A stretch of 57,289 nt of DNA from Collimonas sp. OK307 (GTDB taxonomy: Bacteria; Pseudomonadota; Gammaproteobacteria; Burkholderiales; Burkholderiaceae_D): contig NZ_FOQI01000024.1 in NCBI RefSeq assembly GCF_900113705.1, forward strand, positions 1 to 57,289, read 5' to 3'. The notes below the pieces were generated by a model. The model had not been told where the DNA came from, made no database searches, and saw only the letters and a program-made list of their open reading frames with translations. Below, in pieces: positions 33,953-42,541 of this stretch. Position 1 is the stretch's first letter. Each line of letters opens with the position of its first letter. The translations under genes and the position numbers were made by a program.

Positions 33953-34028
33953 TGGTGCTGGCTGCAGGACTTGAACCCGCCACCCCCTGATTACAAGTCA
34001 GGTGCTCTACCAGATGAGCTAAGCCAGC
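33953..34028 (-). tRNA. tRNA-Thr (anticodon TGT)
   Basis: A complete 76-nt cloverleaf read on the minus strand. The acceptor stem pairs GCTGGCT with AGCCAGC, then discriminator A and an encoded CCA. The D arm is GCTC...GAGC, the anticodon arm CCTGA-CTTGTAA-TCAGG with anticodon TGT (reads ACA/ACN), and the T arm GCGGG-TTCAAGT-CCTGC. It lies 25 nt after the sspB stop. Its last 47 nt (from nt 30) are repeated three times in full and once in part downstream, so it is the anchor of the element array. Confidence 0.97.
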
Positions 34029-34053
34029 TAAACTGCGAAGTCCGCAATTATAC

Positions 34054-34563
34054 CTATTTAATTCGAGTTAGGGTAGGTCTTCCGCCTTTTTTTGGTGGTT
34101 CCGGATCTTTTTCTGGATCCGTATCGGACAAACCCTGTTTTGCATCGGCGGTTGATGATGGTACTGAGGACAAAATCGGTGTAATCGTGGCAGTTTGCTC
34201 GGTGTCGGGCTCTTGCTCGGCGGTTACCTCGATATCCGACTCAGCAGCCGGAGCCGATGCTTCGAATGCCATGCCCTGGCCGTTTTCACGCGCATAAATC
34301 GCGATGACGTTTTCTACCGGCACGGAAATTTCGCGCGAGACACCGCCAAAACGTGCATTGAAATTAACGAATTCGTTGTCCATTTTCAAACCGCTGGTGG
34401 CTTCGAAACTGACGTTCAATACGATTTCGCCATTCTTCACGAATTGCATCGGCACCCGCGTGTGCGCATCTACCCTGGCCGCCAGATACGGGGTGTAGCC
34501 ATTGTCGGTGCACCATTCATAAATGGCACGCAACAAATACGGTTTGGTAGAGGTTTCTGACAT
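34054..34563 (-). CDS. sspB: ClpXP protease specificity-enhancing factor SspB
   Basis: The adaptor that binds the ssrA degradation tag and hands tagged proteins to ClpXP. The 169-residue protein has the folded SspB domain (1-95) with TKPYLLRAIYEWCTDNGYTP, YLAARVDAHTRVPM and NFNARFGGVSREI. A long acidic, disordered tail (about 105-160, rich in Glu/Asp/Thr/Pro) follows, ending with GGRPTLTRIK, whose end resembles the ClpX-binding XB peptide. ATG 34563 (MSETSTKPY) is chosen over an upstream start. It follows sspA by 93 nt, as in many proteobacteria, and precedes tRNA-Thr. Confidence 0.94.
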   Translation of the reverse strand: MSETSTKPYLLRAIYEWCTDNGYTPYLAARVDAHTRVPMQFVKNGEIVLNVSFEATSGLKMDNEFVNFNARFGGVSREISVPVENVIAIYARENGQGMAFEASAPAAESDIEVTAEQEPDTEQTATITPILSSVPSSTADAKQGLSDTDPEKDPEPPKKGGRPTLTRIK

Positions 34564-34656
34564 GGGAAGCAATGGTACAAAAGGTACAAAATTTAAGCAT
34601 GGACCGGCGCGCACCGCCTAAGCCAAGGCGGGAGCACACCGGTTATCTACACGATC

Positions 34657-35268
34657 TTAACGACGCATGACCTTTTCGGACGGCGTCAGCGCTTCGATGT
34701 AAGCCGGGCGCGAGAATATACGCTCAGCATACTTCATCAGCGGCGCAGCCGTCTTCGACAGCTCGATACCGTAGTGATCCAGGCGCCACAGCAATGGCGC
34801 GATGGCCACGTCCAGCATCGAGAACTCGTCGCCCAGCATGTATTTGTTCTTGAGGAACAAAGGCGCCAGGGTAGTCAGGCGATCGCGGATTTCATTGCGT
34901 GCCTTTTCGTGGCTCTTTTCTGCGGCTTTGGCTTTCTCGTTTTCCAGCGTGTGCACGTGGATGAACAATTCTTTCTCAAAGTTGAACAGCATCAGCCGCG
35001 CACGGGCGCGCATCAGCGGATCGGCCGGCATCAGTTGCGGATGCGGGAAACGTTCGTCGATGTATTCGTTGATGATATTGGATTCGTACAGAATCAGGTC
35101 GCGCTCGACCAGGATCGGCACTTGACCATAAGGATTCATGGTCGAGATGTCTTCCGGCTTGTTGAACAAGTCGACATCGCGAATTTCAAAGTCCATGCCC
35201 TTCTCGAACAGAACGAGGCGGCAGCGTTGTGAAAATGGGCAGGTTGTACCCGAATAGAGAACCATCAT
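34657..35268 (-). CDS. sspA: Stringent starvation protein A (GST-like)
   Basis: An RNA-polymerase-associated protein with a glutathione-transferase fold that affects transcription under starvation. The 203-residue product has an N-terminal thioredoxin-like domain (YSGTTCPFSQRCRLVLFEKG, NPYGQVPILVERDLILYES) and a helical C-terminal domain (LGDEFSMLDVAIAPLLWRLD). It is downstream of petC by 84 nt and upstream of sspB. The pet-sspA-sspB order is a common betaproteobacterial arrangement. Confidence 0.95.
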   Translation of the reverse strand: MMVLYSGTTCPFSQRCRLVLFEKGMDFEIRDVDLFNKPEDISTMNPYGQVPILVERDLILYESNIINEYIDERFPHPQLMPADPLMRARARLMLFNFEKELFIHVHTLENEKAKAAEKSHEKARNEIRDRLTTLAPLFLKNKYMLGDEFSMLDVAIAPLLWRLDHYGIELSKTAAPLMKYAERIFSRPAYIEALTPSEKVMRR

Positions 35269-35352
35269 TTTTATAGTTCCTTAGAAACAAAAGGGTGAGA
35301 CCCGATACGGCTCACCCCAAAACGCATACCCGCAAAATCGCGGGTATGAAAA

Positions 35353-36117
35353 TTACTTGACGTCTTTCCAGTATGACGCGTTGAGACGCCATGCCAGAAC
35401 GAAGAACATGCCGAGGAACAGCAGAACCCAGACGCCGAGGCGCTTGCGGGTATTCTGAGCAGGCTCGCCCATCCATGCAAGATAGGACACCAGGTCGGCA
35501 ACGGCAACATCGTATTGGACCTTGTTCATCTTGCCCGGCTTGACTTGCTCGAAACCGACAAACTTGTGTTCGGTCTTGCCCTCTTCGTGCGGATCTTTCA
35601 CGTCTTCGTATTTGGCAGTACGAATCCCTTCAAGTTCCCACAATACGTGCGGCATGCCGACGTTAGGGAAGACCATGTTGTTCCAGCCGCTTGGACGGCT
35701 GTCATCTTTGTAGAAAGTACGCAGATAGGTGTACAACCAGTCCGGACCACTACCGGCGCCGGATGCCTTGGCGCGGGCAATCACGGACAGGTCCGGCGGT
35801 GTCGCTCCGAACCACTCTTTGCCGTCTTTCGGCGACATGGCGATAGTCATCAGGCCACCCACTTTATCGGTGGTGAACAACAAGTTGTTCTTGATCTGGT
35901 CTTCAGTCAGGCCGATATCGCGCAAGCGGTTGTAACGCATGGACGAAGCGGAGTGGCAGTTCAGGCAGTAGTTCACAAACAGCTTGGCGCCGCTTTGCAG
36001 CGCCGACAGGTTGTTGCCCTGCTCTGGCGCGGTATCCAGCGGGTAGCCACCCTCTTCGGCAAACGCAAGCGCGGGAAGCAGCACCAGGGTCGCTATCAAT
36101 CTTTTTAGCAATGTCAT
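35353..36117 (-). CDS. petC: Ubiquinol-cytochrome c reductase, cytochrome c1 subunit
   Basis: Heme c subunit of complex III, passing electrons from the Rieske protein to soluble cytochrome c in the periplasm. It is 254 residues with a signal peptide ending AFA/EEGG and the heme c motif CLNCH (Cys51, Cys54, His55). The axial Met is probably the one in NVGMPHVLWELEG. A C-terminal membrane anchor (LGVWVLLFLGMFFVLAWRL) ends the protein. It is third in petA-petB-petC, starting 30 nt after the petB stop. Confidence 0.97.
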   Translation of the reverse strand: MTLLKRLIATLVLLPALAFAEEGGYPLDTAPEQGNNLSALQSGAKLFVNYCLNCHSASSMRYNRLRDIGLTEDQIKNNLLFTTDKVGGLMTIAMSPKDGKEWFGATPPDLSVIARAKASGAGSGPDWLYTYLRTFYKDDSRPSGWNNMVFPNVGMPHVLWELEGIRTAKYEDVKDPHEEGKTEHKFVGFEQVKPGKMNKVQYDVAVADLVSYLAWMGEPAQNTRKRLGVWVLLFLGMFFVLAWRLNASYWKDVK

Positions 36118-36147
36118 GTCTCTTATCCTCAGGCTTTGTGCGGGTGC

Positions 36148-37551
36148 TTAGTGCGGATGATATACAACACGGTCCGGCACCGGCTTGAATGTACCTGCGG
36201 CGCTCCACCATGGCATCAACAGGAAGAAGCCGAAGTAGATAAAGGTGCAGACCTTCGACACGTAGCCGCCGATTGCCGATGGCGGTTGCACGCCAAGGTA
36301 GCCGAGCACCACGAAGGTAATCGCAAACAGGATGTAGATATATTTGTGCCAGCTCGGACGATAACGGATCGACTTGACCTTGGAGTGATCCAGCCAAGGC
36401 AGACCAGCCAGGATCATGACCGAAACGCCCATCAGCACGACGCCGAAGAACTTGGCGTCGAATACAAACATGGCGCCGATGATGGCCAGGCCGATGACCG
36501 TGGCAGCGACCTTGATCATGCCGCTCAGGCTGGACTTGAGCCACAGCAGCGCAACAAAGGCAGCAACACCGGCTTGCAGGTAGACGATGAAGTCCGAAGT
36601 AACCGCGCGCAAGATCGAATAGTAAGGCGTGAAATACCAGACCGGAGCGATATGCGGTGGAGTCTTCAGCGAATCGGCCGGGACGAAGTTGTTGTACTCG
36701 AGGAAGTAGCCGCCCATTTCAGGACCGAAGAACACCACGGCGCTGAACACGATCAGGAACACGGCAACTGCCATCACGTCATGCACCGAGTAGTAAGGGT
36801 GGAACGGTACGCCATCCAGCGGTACGCCTTTGGAATCAAGGTTGTCCTTGATTTCAATGCCGTCAGGATTGTTGGAGCCGACTTCGTGCAAGGCGATGAT
36901 GTGCGCTACCACCAGGCCGATCAGGACCAGCGGAATCGCGATCACGTGGAACGAGAAGAAGCGGTTCAGGGTTGCATCGGAGACCACGTAGTCGCCGCGA
37001 ATCCACAGCGACAGATCAGGGCCGATGAAAGGAATCGCACCGAACAGGTTGACGATAACCTGCGCGCCCCAATACGACATCTGGCCCCATGGCAGCAGAT
37101 AGCCCATGAACGCTTCGCCCATCAGGCACAGGAAAATGCCGACGCCGAACAGCCATACCAGTTCACGCGGTTTGCGGTACGAGCCGTACAGCAGGCCGCG
37201 CACCATGTGCAGGTAGACCACGATGAAGAAGGCCGAAGCACCGGTCGAGTGCATGTAGCGCACCAGCCAGCCCCAAGGCACATCGCGCATGATGTATTCG
37301 ACCGAGGCAAACGCCAGGGCAGCATCAGGCTTGTAATGCATGACCAGGAAAATCCCGGTGACAATCTGTATCACCAGCACCAACAGCGCCAGCGAACCGA
37401 AGGCGTACCAGAAGTTGAAGTTCTTCGGTGCGTAGTACTCGGACAGGTGGGCTTTCCAGGTGGATGTCAGCGGAAAACGCGCATCAACCCAGTTCAAGGC
37501 CTTGTCGGCGATGGGAGCATCGGCCGGCAACTGTTTTTCGTGGAATGCCAT
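36148..37551 (-). CDS. petB: Ubiquinol-cytochrome c reductase, cytochrome b subunit
   Basis: Membrane core of complex III holding hemes bL and bH and both quinone sites. It is 467 residues with eight or more transmembrane helices. The two heme-ligand histidine pairs are visible (RYMHSTGASAFFIVVYLH in helix B, and FSFHVIAIPLVLIGLVVAH in helix D). The Qo motif reads PVWY (APVWYFTPYYSIL) where mitochondria have PEWY; the Val form is usual for beta- and gammaproteobacteria. A C-terminal extension past helix H adds further membrane segments. Starts 2 nt after petA, so it is translationally coupled. Confidence 0.97.
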   Translation of the reverse strand: MAFHEKQLPADAPIADKALNWVDARFPLTSTWKAHLSEYYAPKNFNFWYAFGSLALLVLVIQIVTGIFLVMHYKPDAALAFASVEYIMRDVPWGWLVRYMHSTGASAFFIVVYLHMVRGLLYGSYRKPRELVWLFGVGIFLCLMGEAFMGYLLPWGQMSYWGAQVIVNLFGAIPFIGPDLSLWIRGDYVVSDATLNRFFSFHVIAIPLVLIGLVVAHIIALHEVGSNNPDGIEIKDNLDSKGVPLDGVPFHPYYSVHDVMAVAVFLIVFSAVVFFGPEMGGYFLEYNNFVPADSLKTPPHIAPVWYFTPYYSILRAVTSDFIVYLQAGVAAFVALLWLKSSLSGMIKVAATVIGLAIIGAMFVFDAKFFGVVLMGVSVMILAGLPWLDHSKVKSIRYRPSWHKYIYILFAITFVVLGYLGVQPPSAIGGYVSKVCTFIYFGFFLLMPWWSAAGTFKPVPDRVVYHPH

Positions 37552-37553
37552 GA

Positions 37554-38174
37554 TTAAGCCTCACCTTTCTCGTCTTTACCAATGACGATCTTGGTATCGG
37601 ACAGGTACATATAGCGTGGCACGTCGAGATTGTTTGGCGCCGGCTTGTTTTTGAAAACACGGCCTGCCAGGTCGAATGTCGAACCGTGGCAAGGACAGAG
37701 GAAACCGCCTTGCCAGTCATCCGGCAATGAAGCCTGTGCGCCAGGGGCGAATTTTGACGATGGCGAGCAACCCAGATGCGGGCAGATGCCAACCAGCACC
37801 AAGGTTTCTTCGTGGCCTGCGCGGCCGCGATTATTCGCCTTGTTCTTGCAATAGTCAGGCAAGTCCATGGTGTAGGGCTTGAGTGACTCGGGGTCGGCAA
37901 CTTCAGAGGCGGTATGTTCCAGCCCCTTCATTTGTTCCGGCGTGCGCTTCATGATCCAGACTGGCTTACCGCGCCATTCGAAGACTTGCATTTCGCCCGG
38001 CTTGATGCCGGAAATATCCACTTCTACTGGTGCTCCTGCGGCTTTTGCGCGCTCGGACGGCTGGAAGGTGGACACAAAGGCCCCTGCCGTAGCTAAACCA
38101 GCCACGCCCCCCGCCGCACATGTAGCCACGAGCAAACCACGTCGACCGGAATCGACCTGCTTTTCGATACTCAT
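37554..38174 (-). CDS. petA: Ubiquinol-cytochrome c reductase, Rieske iron-sulfur subunit
   Basis: Carries the [2Fe-2S] cluster that oxidises ubiquinol at the Qo site. The 206-residue protein has a Tat-type signal anchor (SGRRGLLVATCAAGGVAGLA) that stays as membrane helix. The two cluster loops are CPHLGC and CPCHGS, giving the ligands Cys/His from each, with the disulfide cysteines present. The first loop has Pro where CTHLGC is commonest. First gene of petABC, with a sigma-70-like promoter 56 nt upstream. Confidence 0.96.
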   Translation of the reverse strand: MSIEKQVDSGRRGLLVATCAAGGVAGLATAGAFVSTFQPSERAKAAGAPVEVDISGIKPGEMQVFEWRGKPVWIMKRTPEQMKGLEHTASEVADPESLKPYTMDLPDYCKNKANNRGRAGHEETLVLVGICPHLGCSPSSKFAPGAQASLPDDWQGGFLCPCHGSTFDLAGRVFKNKPAPNNLDVPRYMYLSDTKIVIGKDEKGEA

Positions 38175-38229
38175 ACCAACCCCAATCAGTCAAAATACGA
38201 AACTTGCACGGAACTTCTAGCAACCCTAG

Positions 38230-38258
38230 ATTATATCGAAGCTAAAGCCTGTTTTAAA
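38230..38258 (-). promoter_or_regulatory. Candidate promoter of petABC
   Basis: On the minus strand TTTAAA (38258-38253) and a perfect TATAAT (38235-38230) are 17 nt apart, about 56 nt before the petA ATG. The -35 box is weak but the -10 box and spacing are ideal. Confidence 0.5.
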
Positions 38259-38466
38259 GGAAATACATGCAGCGATGCACAAAATCAACTAAATCCGCTG
38301 AAACTGCCGCTAAATCTGGCACAATTTCCTTAATACACACGCTCTTGCACTGCAGCAAGTTTCAAAAAAGGCGAAAAATAACAAGATTTGACAAATTTAT
38401 CCTTTTAATCGACACGTGATCGCAGTATCTTCCCGACTATCAACATTGATTTGGAGAATTAGCGCT

Positions 38467-38877
38467 ATGAGCATGATGGAAGAATTCAAGACCTTTGCAC
38501 TCAAAGGCAACGTGATGGATTTAGCGGTCGGTGTGATTATCGGCGGCGCATTCGGCAAAATTGTCGATTCTTTGGTGCAGGACATCATCATGCCGGTCGT
38601 CGGCAAGATTTTTGGCGGTCTTGATTTTGCCAATTACTACTTCCCCTTGAATGGCCAGGTAGCAGGGCTGACGCTGGCGGAAGCGAAAAAAGCCGGCGCT
38701 GTGTTGGCATACGGCAATTTCATCACGATCGCACTGAACTTTGTCATCCTGGCGTTCGTGATTTTCCAGATGGTCCGCATCATCAACAAGCTGCGAAATG
38801 CAACTCCACCGCCGCCAGCTGCCGATCCGGAAAATATTGTGCTGCTGCGTGAAATCCGCGACTCGCTGAAGAAATAA
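38467..38877 (+). CDS. mscL: Large-conductance mechanosensitive channel
   Basis: A homopentameric inner-membrane channel that opens on hypo-osmotic shock. It is 136 residues: the N-terminal amphipathic helix [22 protein letters not shown]1 [23 protein letters not shown] with the gate glycines, a periplasmic loop, TM2 ([20 protein letters not shown]) and a cytoplasmic bundle ([16 protein letters not shown]). ATG 38467 with GGAG upstream is used; an upstream in-frame start is unlikely because it adds a non-family extension. Monocistronic, ending at a strong terminator. Confidence 0.96.
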   Translation: MSMMEEFKTFALKGNVMDLAVGVIIGGAFGKIVDSLVQDIIMPVVGKIFGGLDFANYYFPLNGQVAGLTLAEAKKAGAVLAYGNFITIALNFVILAFVIFQMVRIINKLRNATPPPPAADPENIVLLREIRDSLKK

Positions 38878-38900
38878 CAGCAGCCGGCCGTTTCCTCGAA

Positions 38901-38926
38901 AGCCCGCTCGTCATAGCGGGCTTTTT
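38901..38926 (+). terminator. Intrinsic terminator of mscL
   Basis: AGCCCGCT, a 6-nt loop and AGCGGGCT followed by TTTTATTT, 24 nt after the mscL stop. An 8-bp GC-rich stem with T-tract. Confidence 0.85.
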
Positions 38927-39040
38927 ATTTGAGCAACGCCGATGCAGACGATGCCAGGCTGTTGCAGCGGCAGTTACCATGCGTTAATCTGTGGAATCAC
39001 CAACTTGGTTCAGTAACAACGTAGTCCCTATCCGCCGGCG

Positions 39041-39655
39041 GTGCCCGAGGCGCCTAAAAAGGAAGCCGAATTGCCTTCTACAGACTTGCAACCGGAACAA
39101 CTGAAAATCTGGCTTGCTGCAGTCGTGCGCAAGGACGCTGCCGCCTTCCGCGCGCTCTACGACGCGACCTCACCGAAACTGTTCGGCTTCGCGCTGCGTA
39201 TACTAGTTAAGCGCGAGTGGTCGGAAGAAGTTCTGCAGGAAAGCTTCGTCAACATCTGGAACAACGCCGACAGCTACCAGGCCAGCCTGGCGGCGCCAAT
39301 GACCTGGATGACCACCATCGTACGCAACAAGGCATTCGATTTTTTACGGCGCACGGACAGCACCGTCGAGATCGACGCAGACACATTCGACAAGGAAGTC
39401 ATGAACGCAATGGAAAGCGCCGGCCCGACACCGTTGGAAGCGCTGCAACTGACCGATGATGCAAAGGCGCTGGCGACATGCATGGCCCGCCTGGATGCCA
39501 TGCATCGGCAGGCCATCGCCCTGTCGTTTTATCACGATCTTTCGCATAGCGAAGTCGCGGCGCAAATGCAGTTGCCGATCGGCACCGTAAAGACCTGGAT
39601 CCGGCGCGGACTGGAGCGCCTGAAAACCTGCCTTGGCAAACTCGGGAGCGCCTGA
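39041..39655 (+). CDS. ECF RNA polymerase sigma factor
   Basis: An alternative sigma factor of about 195-204 residues. Region 2 is seen as AFRALYDATSPKLFGFALRI then EEVLQESFVNIWNNADSY, and region 4 as YHDLSHSEVAAQMQLPIGTV then KTWIRRGLERLK. It resembles the SigK/RpoE-like group paired with RskA-type anti-sigma factors. The start is unsure: GTG 39041 gives 204 residues but lacks a Shine-Dalgarno, while TTG 39071 has AAGGA 8 nt upstream and gives 194. The stop overlaps the next gene (TGATG), so sigma and anti-sigma are translationally coupled. Confidence 0.92.
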   Translation: MPEAPKKEAELPSTDLQPEQLKIWLAAVVRKDAAAFRALYDATSPKLFGFALRILVKREWSEEVLQESFVNIWNNADSYQASLAAPMTWMTTIVRNKAFDFLRRTDSTVEIDADTFDKEVMNAMESAGPTPLEALQLTDDAKALATCMARLDAMHRQAIALSFYHDLSHSEVAAQMQLPIGTVKTWIRRGLERLKTCLGKLGSA

Positions 39656-40377
39656 TGGATATCGAGCGCAATCCCGTTCTGGTGGATAAACTGGCGTCTG
39701 AATATGTACTCGGTACGCTGCAGGGCGGCGCGCGCCGTCGCTTTGAAAGCTTGCTGCGCCATCACGTCGAGCTACGCTTGGCCGTCGCCGAATGGCAAGA
39801 TCGCCTGCACCCGATGGCTGAACTGGCGCCGGTTGCCCAACCGTCTGCCGCGGTCTGGCCCGCCATCGAAGCCAAGCTCGGCTTGCATGGCAAGCCTCAG
39901 CGCAAGCAATCGATCTGGTTCGAGTTGCGCGAAGACCTGAGTTTCTGGCGTGGCCTGGGCCTGGTCTCGACCACCGCCGCCATCATATTGACCTCGCTGC
40001 TATTGTCCCGGCAAGAACTGCCGGTACCGGCAGCGCCTGCCACCTCCTATATCGCCATGTTGAGCAACGACCAGGCGCAGCCGATCGCAGTCGTTACCGG
40101 CGATGCGCCAGGCGGCAAGTTGGTGGTCAAGCTGGTGACGCCGCAGGTGATTGCCGCCGACAAGAGCCTTGAATTGTGGGCGGTGCCGAAAGACGGGCCG
40201 CCACGCTCGCTAGGCTTGCTGGCAGCAGATGGCAGCGTCACCCTGGCGTTGCCGGCCAACGCCACGCCGCAAACGATTCCGTTGCTGGCCGTGACACTGG
40301 AACCGAAAGGCGGATCGCCGAATCCTGACGGCCCTACCGGTCCTATCGTGTTCAAGGGCGCCTGGGTTCAGATATAA
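39655..40377 (+). CDS. Anti-sigma factor, RskA family
   Basis: A 240-residue membrane protein that should hold the preceding sigma factor inactive. Its cytoplasmic N-terminal part (1-95) includes the anti-sigma motif LASEYVLGTLQGGARRRFE. One transmembrane helix follows (about 99-118, RGLGLVSTTAAIILTSLLL), then a periplasmic RskA domain with KSLELWAVPKDGPPRSLGLL and a VTLEPKGGSPNPDGPTGP end. It overlaps the sigma gene by one base. The inducing signal is unknown; proteolysis of RskA proteins usually releases the sigma factor. Confidence 0.9.
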   Translation: MDIERNPVLVDKLASEYVLGTLQGGARRRFESLLRHHVELRLAVAEWQDRLHPMAELAPVAQPSAAVWPAIEAKLGLHGKPQRKQSIWFELREDLSFWRGLGLVSTTAAIILTSLLLSRQELPVPAAPATSYIAMLSNDQAQPIAVVTGDAPGGKLVVKLVTPQVIAADKSLELWAVPKDGPPRSLGLLAADGSVTLALPANATPQTIPLLAVTLEPKGGSPNPDGPTGPIVFKGAWVQI

Positions 40378-40450
40378 CGGCTGGTGCGGATAGAGAGAAG
40401 ACGATGCGGTAATCGACAATCGCCCATCGCCCATCGCCTTCAGTCATCTG

Positions 40451-41617
40451 TCATCGCTCGCTATTGCCGATGGTGATAATCCGCATCAGGGAGCGATACA
40501 GGAAGAAAGCCGTGCCATGCCAGGCCCGTGCCCGCCAGGACTGATTGGCGAATGCACTGGCCGCCATCGGCGTGCCATCGGCGATCCCACTTTCAATCTG
40601 TTGCCGCAAGGCGCGCGAAAAATCGGCATCCCGGATCACCACGTTTGCCTCTTGATTTACAAACAGGCTCAAGCCATCAAAATTACTGGAGCCGACGGTG
40701 GCCCAGTCGTCATCGATCACCGCTACTTTTGCATGCAAGGCGGTTTTGCGGTACTCGACAATCTTGACGCCAGCCTTCAGCAGCTTGGGATAATAGGAAT
40801 GGCTGACTGCATCCTGCAAACGGAATTGGCCGACTCCCAGCAACAAGGTGACGTCGACGCCGCGTCGTGCCGCTGCTTCCAGGCCGCGTCGTAATTTCCG
40901 GCTCGGGGCAAAATACGGGCTAGTCAGCAAGGCGCTTTGCCGGGCATGCCCCAGTGCCTGCAAATAAGCGCGCTGGATAGTGCGGCGATTGCGCAGATTG
41001 TCGCGCAACACCAGTCCTGCTGCCGCCGGCCCATGCGCCGCGCCGTTGGTGATGACGCGGGTTCGCTTGAATTGCTTGAGGCGCGCCAACAACTTCATCT
41101 CGCCCAGACGCATCCATTGCGCCTCCAGCTCATCATGGATCACCTGCACTAGCGAGCCGCTGATACTCACCGCAAAATCCCAGCGCGGCGCGGGCAATGG
41201 CGCGCGCTGGTCATCGTCGGAAACCATATCGTCGATGATATTCAAGCCGCCGATAAAACTGATCTGCCGGTCCACCACGCACATCTTGCGATGCATCCGC
41301 GCCACGCCACGCCGAAACCAGGGATTGAAGGCGCGGTACATCACGCCGCTGGTCAGGAATTCCTGCTGCAGCGACATGGAACGCCTGCGGCCAGTGCCCA
41401 GCCAATCGGCAATCACCCGGACTGCGACACCGCGCCGTGCCGCATTCGTTAGCGCCTGCTGCACCAGCAGCGCTGTTTCATCGGCGGCGAAGATATAGGT
41501 TTCCAGGTAGATTTCGACGCGAGCGGCATCGATGGCGGCAATCAGCGCAGGAAAAAAAGCAGCGCCGTTGTGCAACAGCGTGATGTGGTTATCTGCGCTA
41601 AAAATTACCGCGCGCAT
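40451..41617 (-). CDS. clsB: Cardiolipin synthase B (phospholipase D family)
   Basis: Makes cardiolipin or related phospholipids at the inner membrane by phosphatidyl transfer. It has 388 residues and two HKD half-sites: His109-Lys111-Asp116 in MHRKMCVVD, and HAKVAVIDDDWATVGSSNFD (near 293-312). No N-terminal transmembrane helices are present, which fits ClsB rather than ClsA. On the minus strand next to the endonuclease/exonuclease/phosphatase-family gene, 96 nt apart, a common pairing in Betaproteobacteria. Confidence 0.9.
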   Translation of the reverse strand: MRAVIFSADNHITLLHNGAAFFPALIAAIDAARVEIYLETYIFAADETALLVQQALTNAARRGVAVRVIADWLGTGRRRSMSLQQEFLTSGVMYRAFNPWFRRGVARMHRKMCVVDRQISFIGGLNIIDDMVSDDDQRAPLPAPRWDFAVSISGSLVQVIHDELEAQWMRLGEMKLLARLKQFKRTRVITNGAAHGPAAAGLVLRDNLRNRRTIQRAYLQALGHARQSALLTSPYFAPSRKLRRGLEAAARRGVDVTLLLGVGQFRLQDAVSHSYYPKLLKAGVKIVEYRKTALHAKVAVIDDDWATVGSSNFDGLSLFVNQEANVVIRDADFSRALRQQIESGIADGTPMAASAFANQSWRARAWHGTAFFLYRSLMRIITIGNSER

Positions 41618-41713
41618 ATAACGAATAAAGGGAGAGATAAAGAAAAGAACAAAGGGGGTGACGACATCCGGCCTGTCTTTCTGAGGTCATGGTTGAAGCT
41701 GGCATTGCCACGA

Positions 41714-42520
41714 TTATCGCAGCTTGAGCGTCGCCACGATAGGTGCGTGATCCGACAATTTTGCCCATTCCGCGCCATGCAGGACTTCAGCTGATTCTAC
41801 CGTAAAGCCACGCAAATAAATCCGGTCCAGACGCAACCAGGGAAAAGCCGCCGGAAAAGTACGGGCCGGCTTCAATTTTGGCGTGCGCCCCACCAGTTGC
41901 TGCAAATAGGAACCGACGCCTTGTATCAGGCTACCGGTGGCGATCCGCTCATCGAATATTTCGGCGACATCAAGCCGCGCTCTCAGCAATTCACTCAGGC
42001 GATTGCCCCAGTCGTTGAAATCGCCGGCAATAATCAGCGGCGCGCCCGGCGGCGATGAGCTACGCACCGCTTCGATCAAGGCGGCAGTCTGACGACGCCT
42101 GCCGCCGCCGAACAATCCCAGGTGCACCACATAGCAGTGAATATCCTGGACTTCGGTTTTCAGCACGCAATGCAAAATGCCCCGTGCTTCATAGGCATGA
42201 TCCGATACATCCTGGTTGCTTTGCGAGCCGATCTCAAAACGACTCAACAAGGCATTGCCATGATGGCCATGATCGTACACGGCGTTCATGCCGTAGGCGG
42301 CGTGATGCGAATCACCGGCGAGGAAATCATGCTGGGCCTGATCCGGCCAGTGCGCCGCATGGCGTGCCGCCATCAGATCATGCCGGCCCTGCACCTCCTG
42401 CAGGAAAAACACATCGGCTTCCATCTGCGCCAGCGCCTGTTTCAATGCATGCACGCGCGGCCGGCTGCCCAGCGAGGACACGCCTTTATGGATGTTGTAG
42501 GTTGCAATGCGCAGTTTCAT
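41714..42520 (-). CDS. Endonuclease/exonuclease/phosphatase family protein
   Basis: A 268-residue Mg2+-dependent phosphodiesterase-fold enzyme. Motifs along the chain: MKLRIATYNIHKG (metal/Asn), FLQEVQGR with catalytic Glu, GDFNDWGNRL, and SDHAPIVATL with the terminal Asp-His pair. No signal peptide is seen. Neighbours clsB and nudB are typical in the order Burkholderiales; by context a role with phospholipids has been suggested for such genes, but the substrate (nucleic acid, lipid or inositol phosphate) cannot be read here. Confidence 0.88.
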   Translation of the reverse strand: MKLRIATYNIHKGVSSLGSRPRVHALKQALAQMEADVFFLQEVQGRHDLMAARHAAHWPDQAQHDFLAGDSHHAAYGMNAVYDHGHHGNALLSRFEIGSQSNQDVSDHAYEARGILHCVLKTEVQDIHCYVVHLGLFGGGRRRQTAALIEAVRSSSPPGAPLIIAGDFNDWGNRLSELLRARLDVAEIFDERIATGSLIQGVGSYLQQLVGRTPKLKPARTFPAAFPWLRLDRIYLRGFTVESAEVLHGAEWAKLSDHAPIVATLKLR

Positions 42521-42541
42521 GGATCTCTTCGGTGATGCAAA

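Larger units (their letters stand above)
32431..33999. mobile_element. Element 1 (youngest insertion): glycosyltransferase gene
   Basis: A 1.57-kb segment from the end of tRNA fragment B to the anticodon stem of the intact tRNA-Thr. It supplies the 3' half of the present tRNA. Cargo is one glycosyltransferase gene. Both end structures are intact and the flanking tRNA copies are identical, as expected for the latest insertion. Confidence 0.65.

Noticed and set aside
26559-34028. CRISPR array as explanation for the regularly recurring repeats
   Set aside because: Repeats are far apart (1-3 kb), carry tRNA sequence and hairpins, and genes lie between them; no cas genes are present.
26559-34028. 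Classical integron with attC sites
   Set aside because: No intI gene, and the repeated sites are tRNA 3' halves plus a terminator, without the folded-strand attC architecture or the GTTRRRY core.
36136-37557. 473-codon plus-strand frame opposite petB
   Set aside because: Antisense shadow of cytochrome b, which is certain from its heme histidines and Qo motif.
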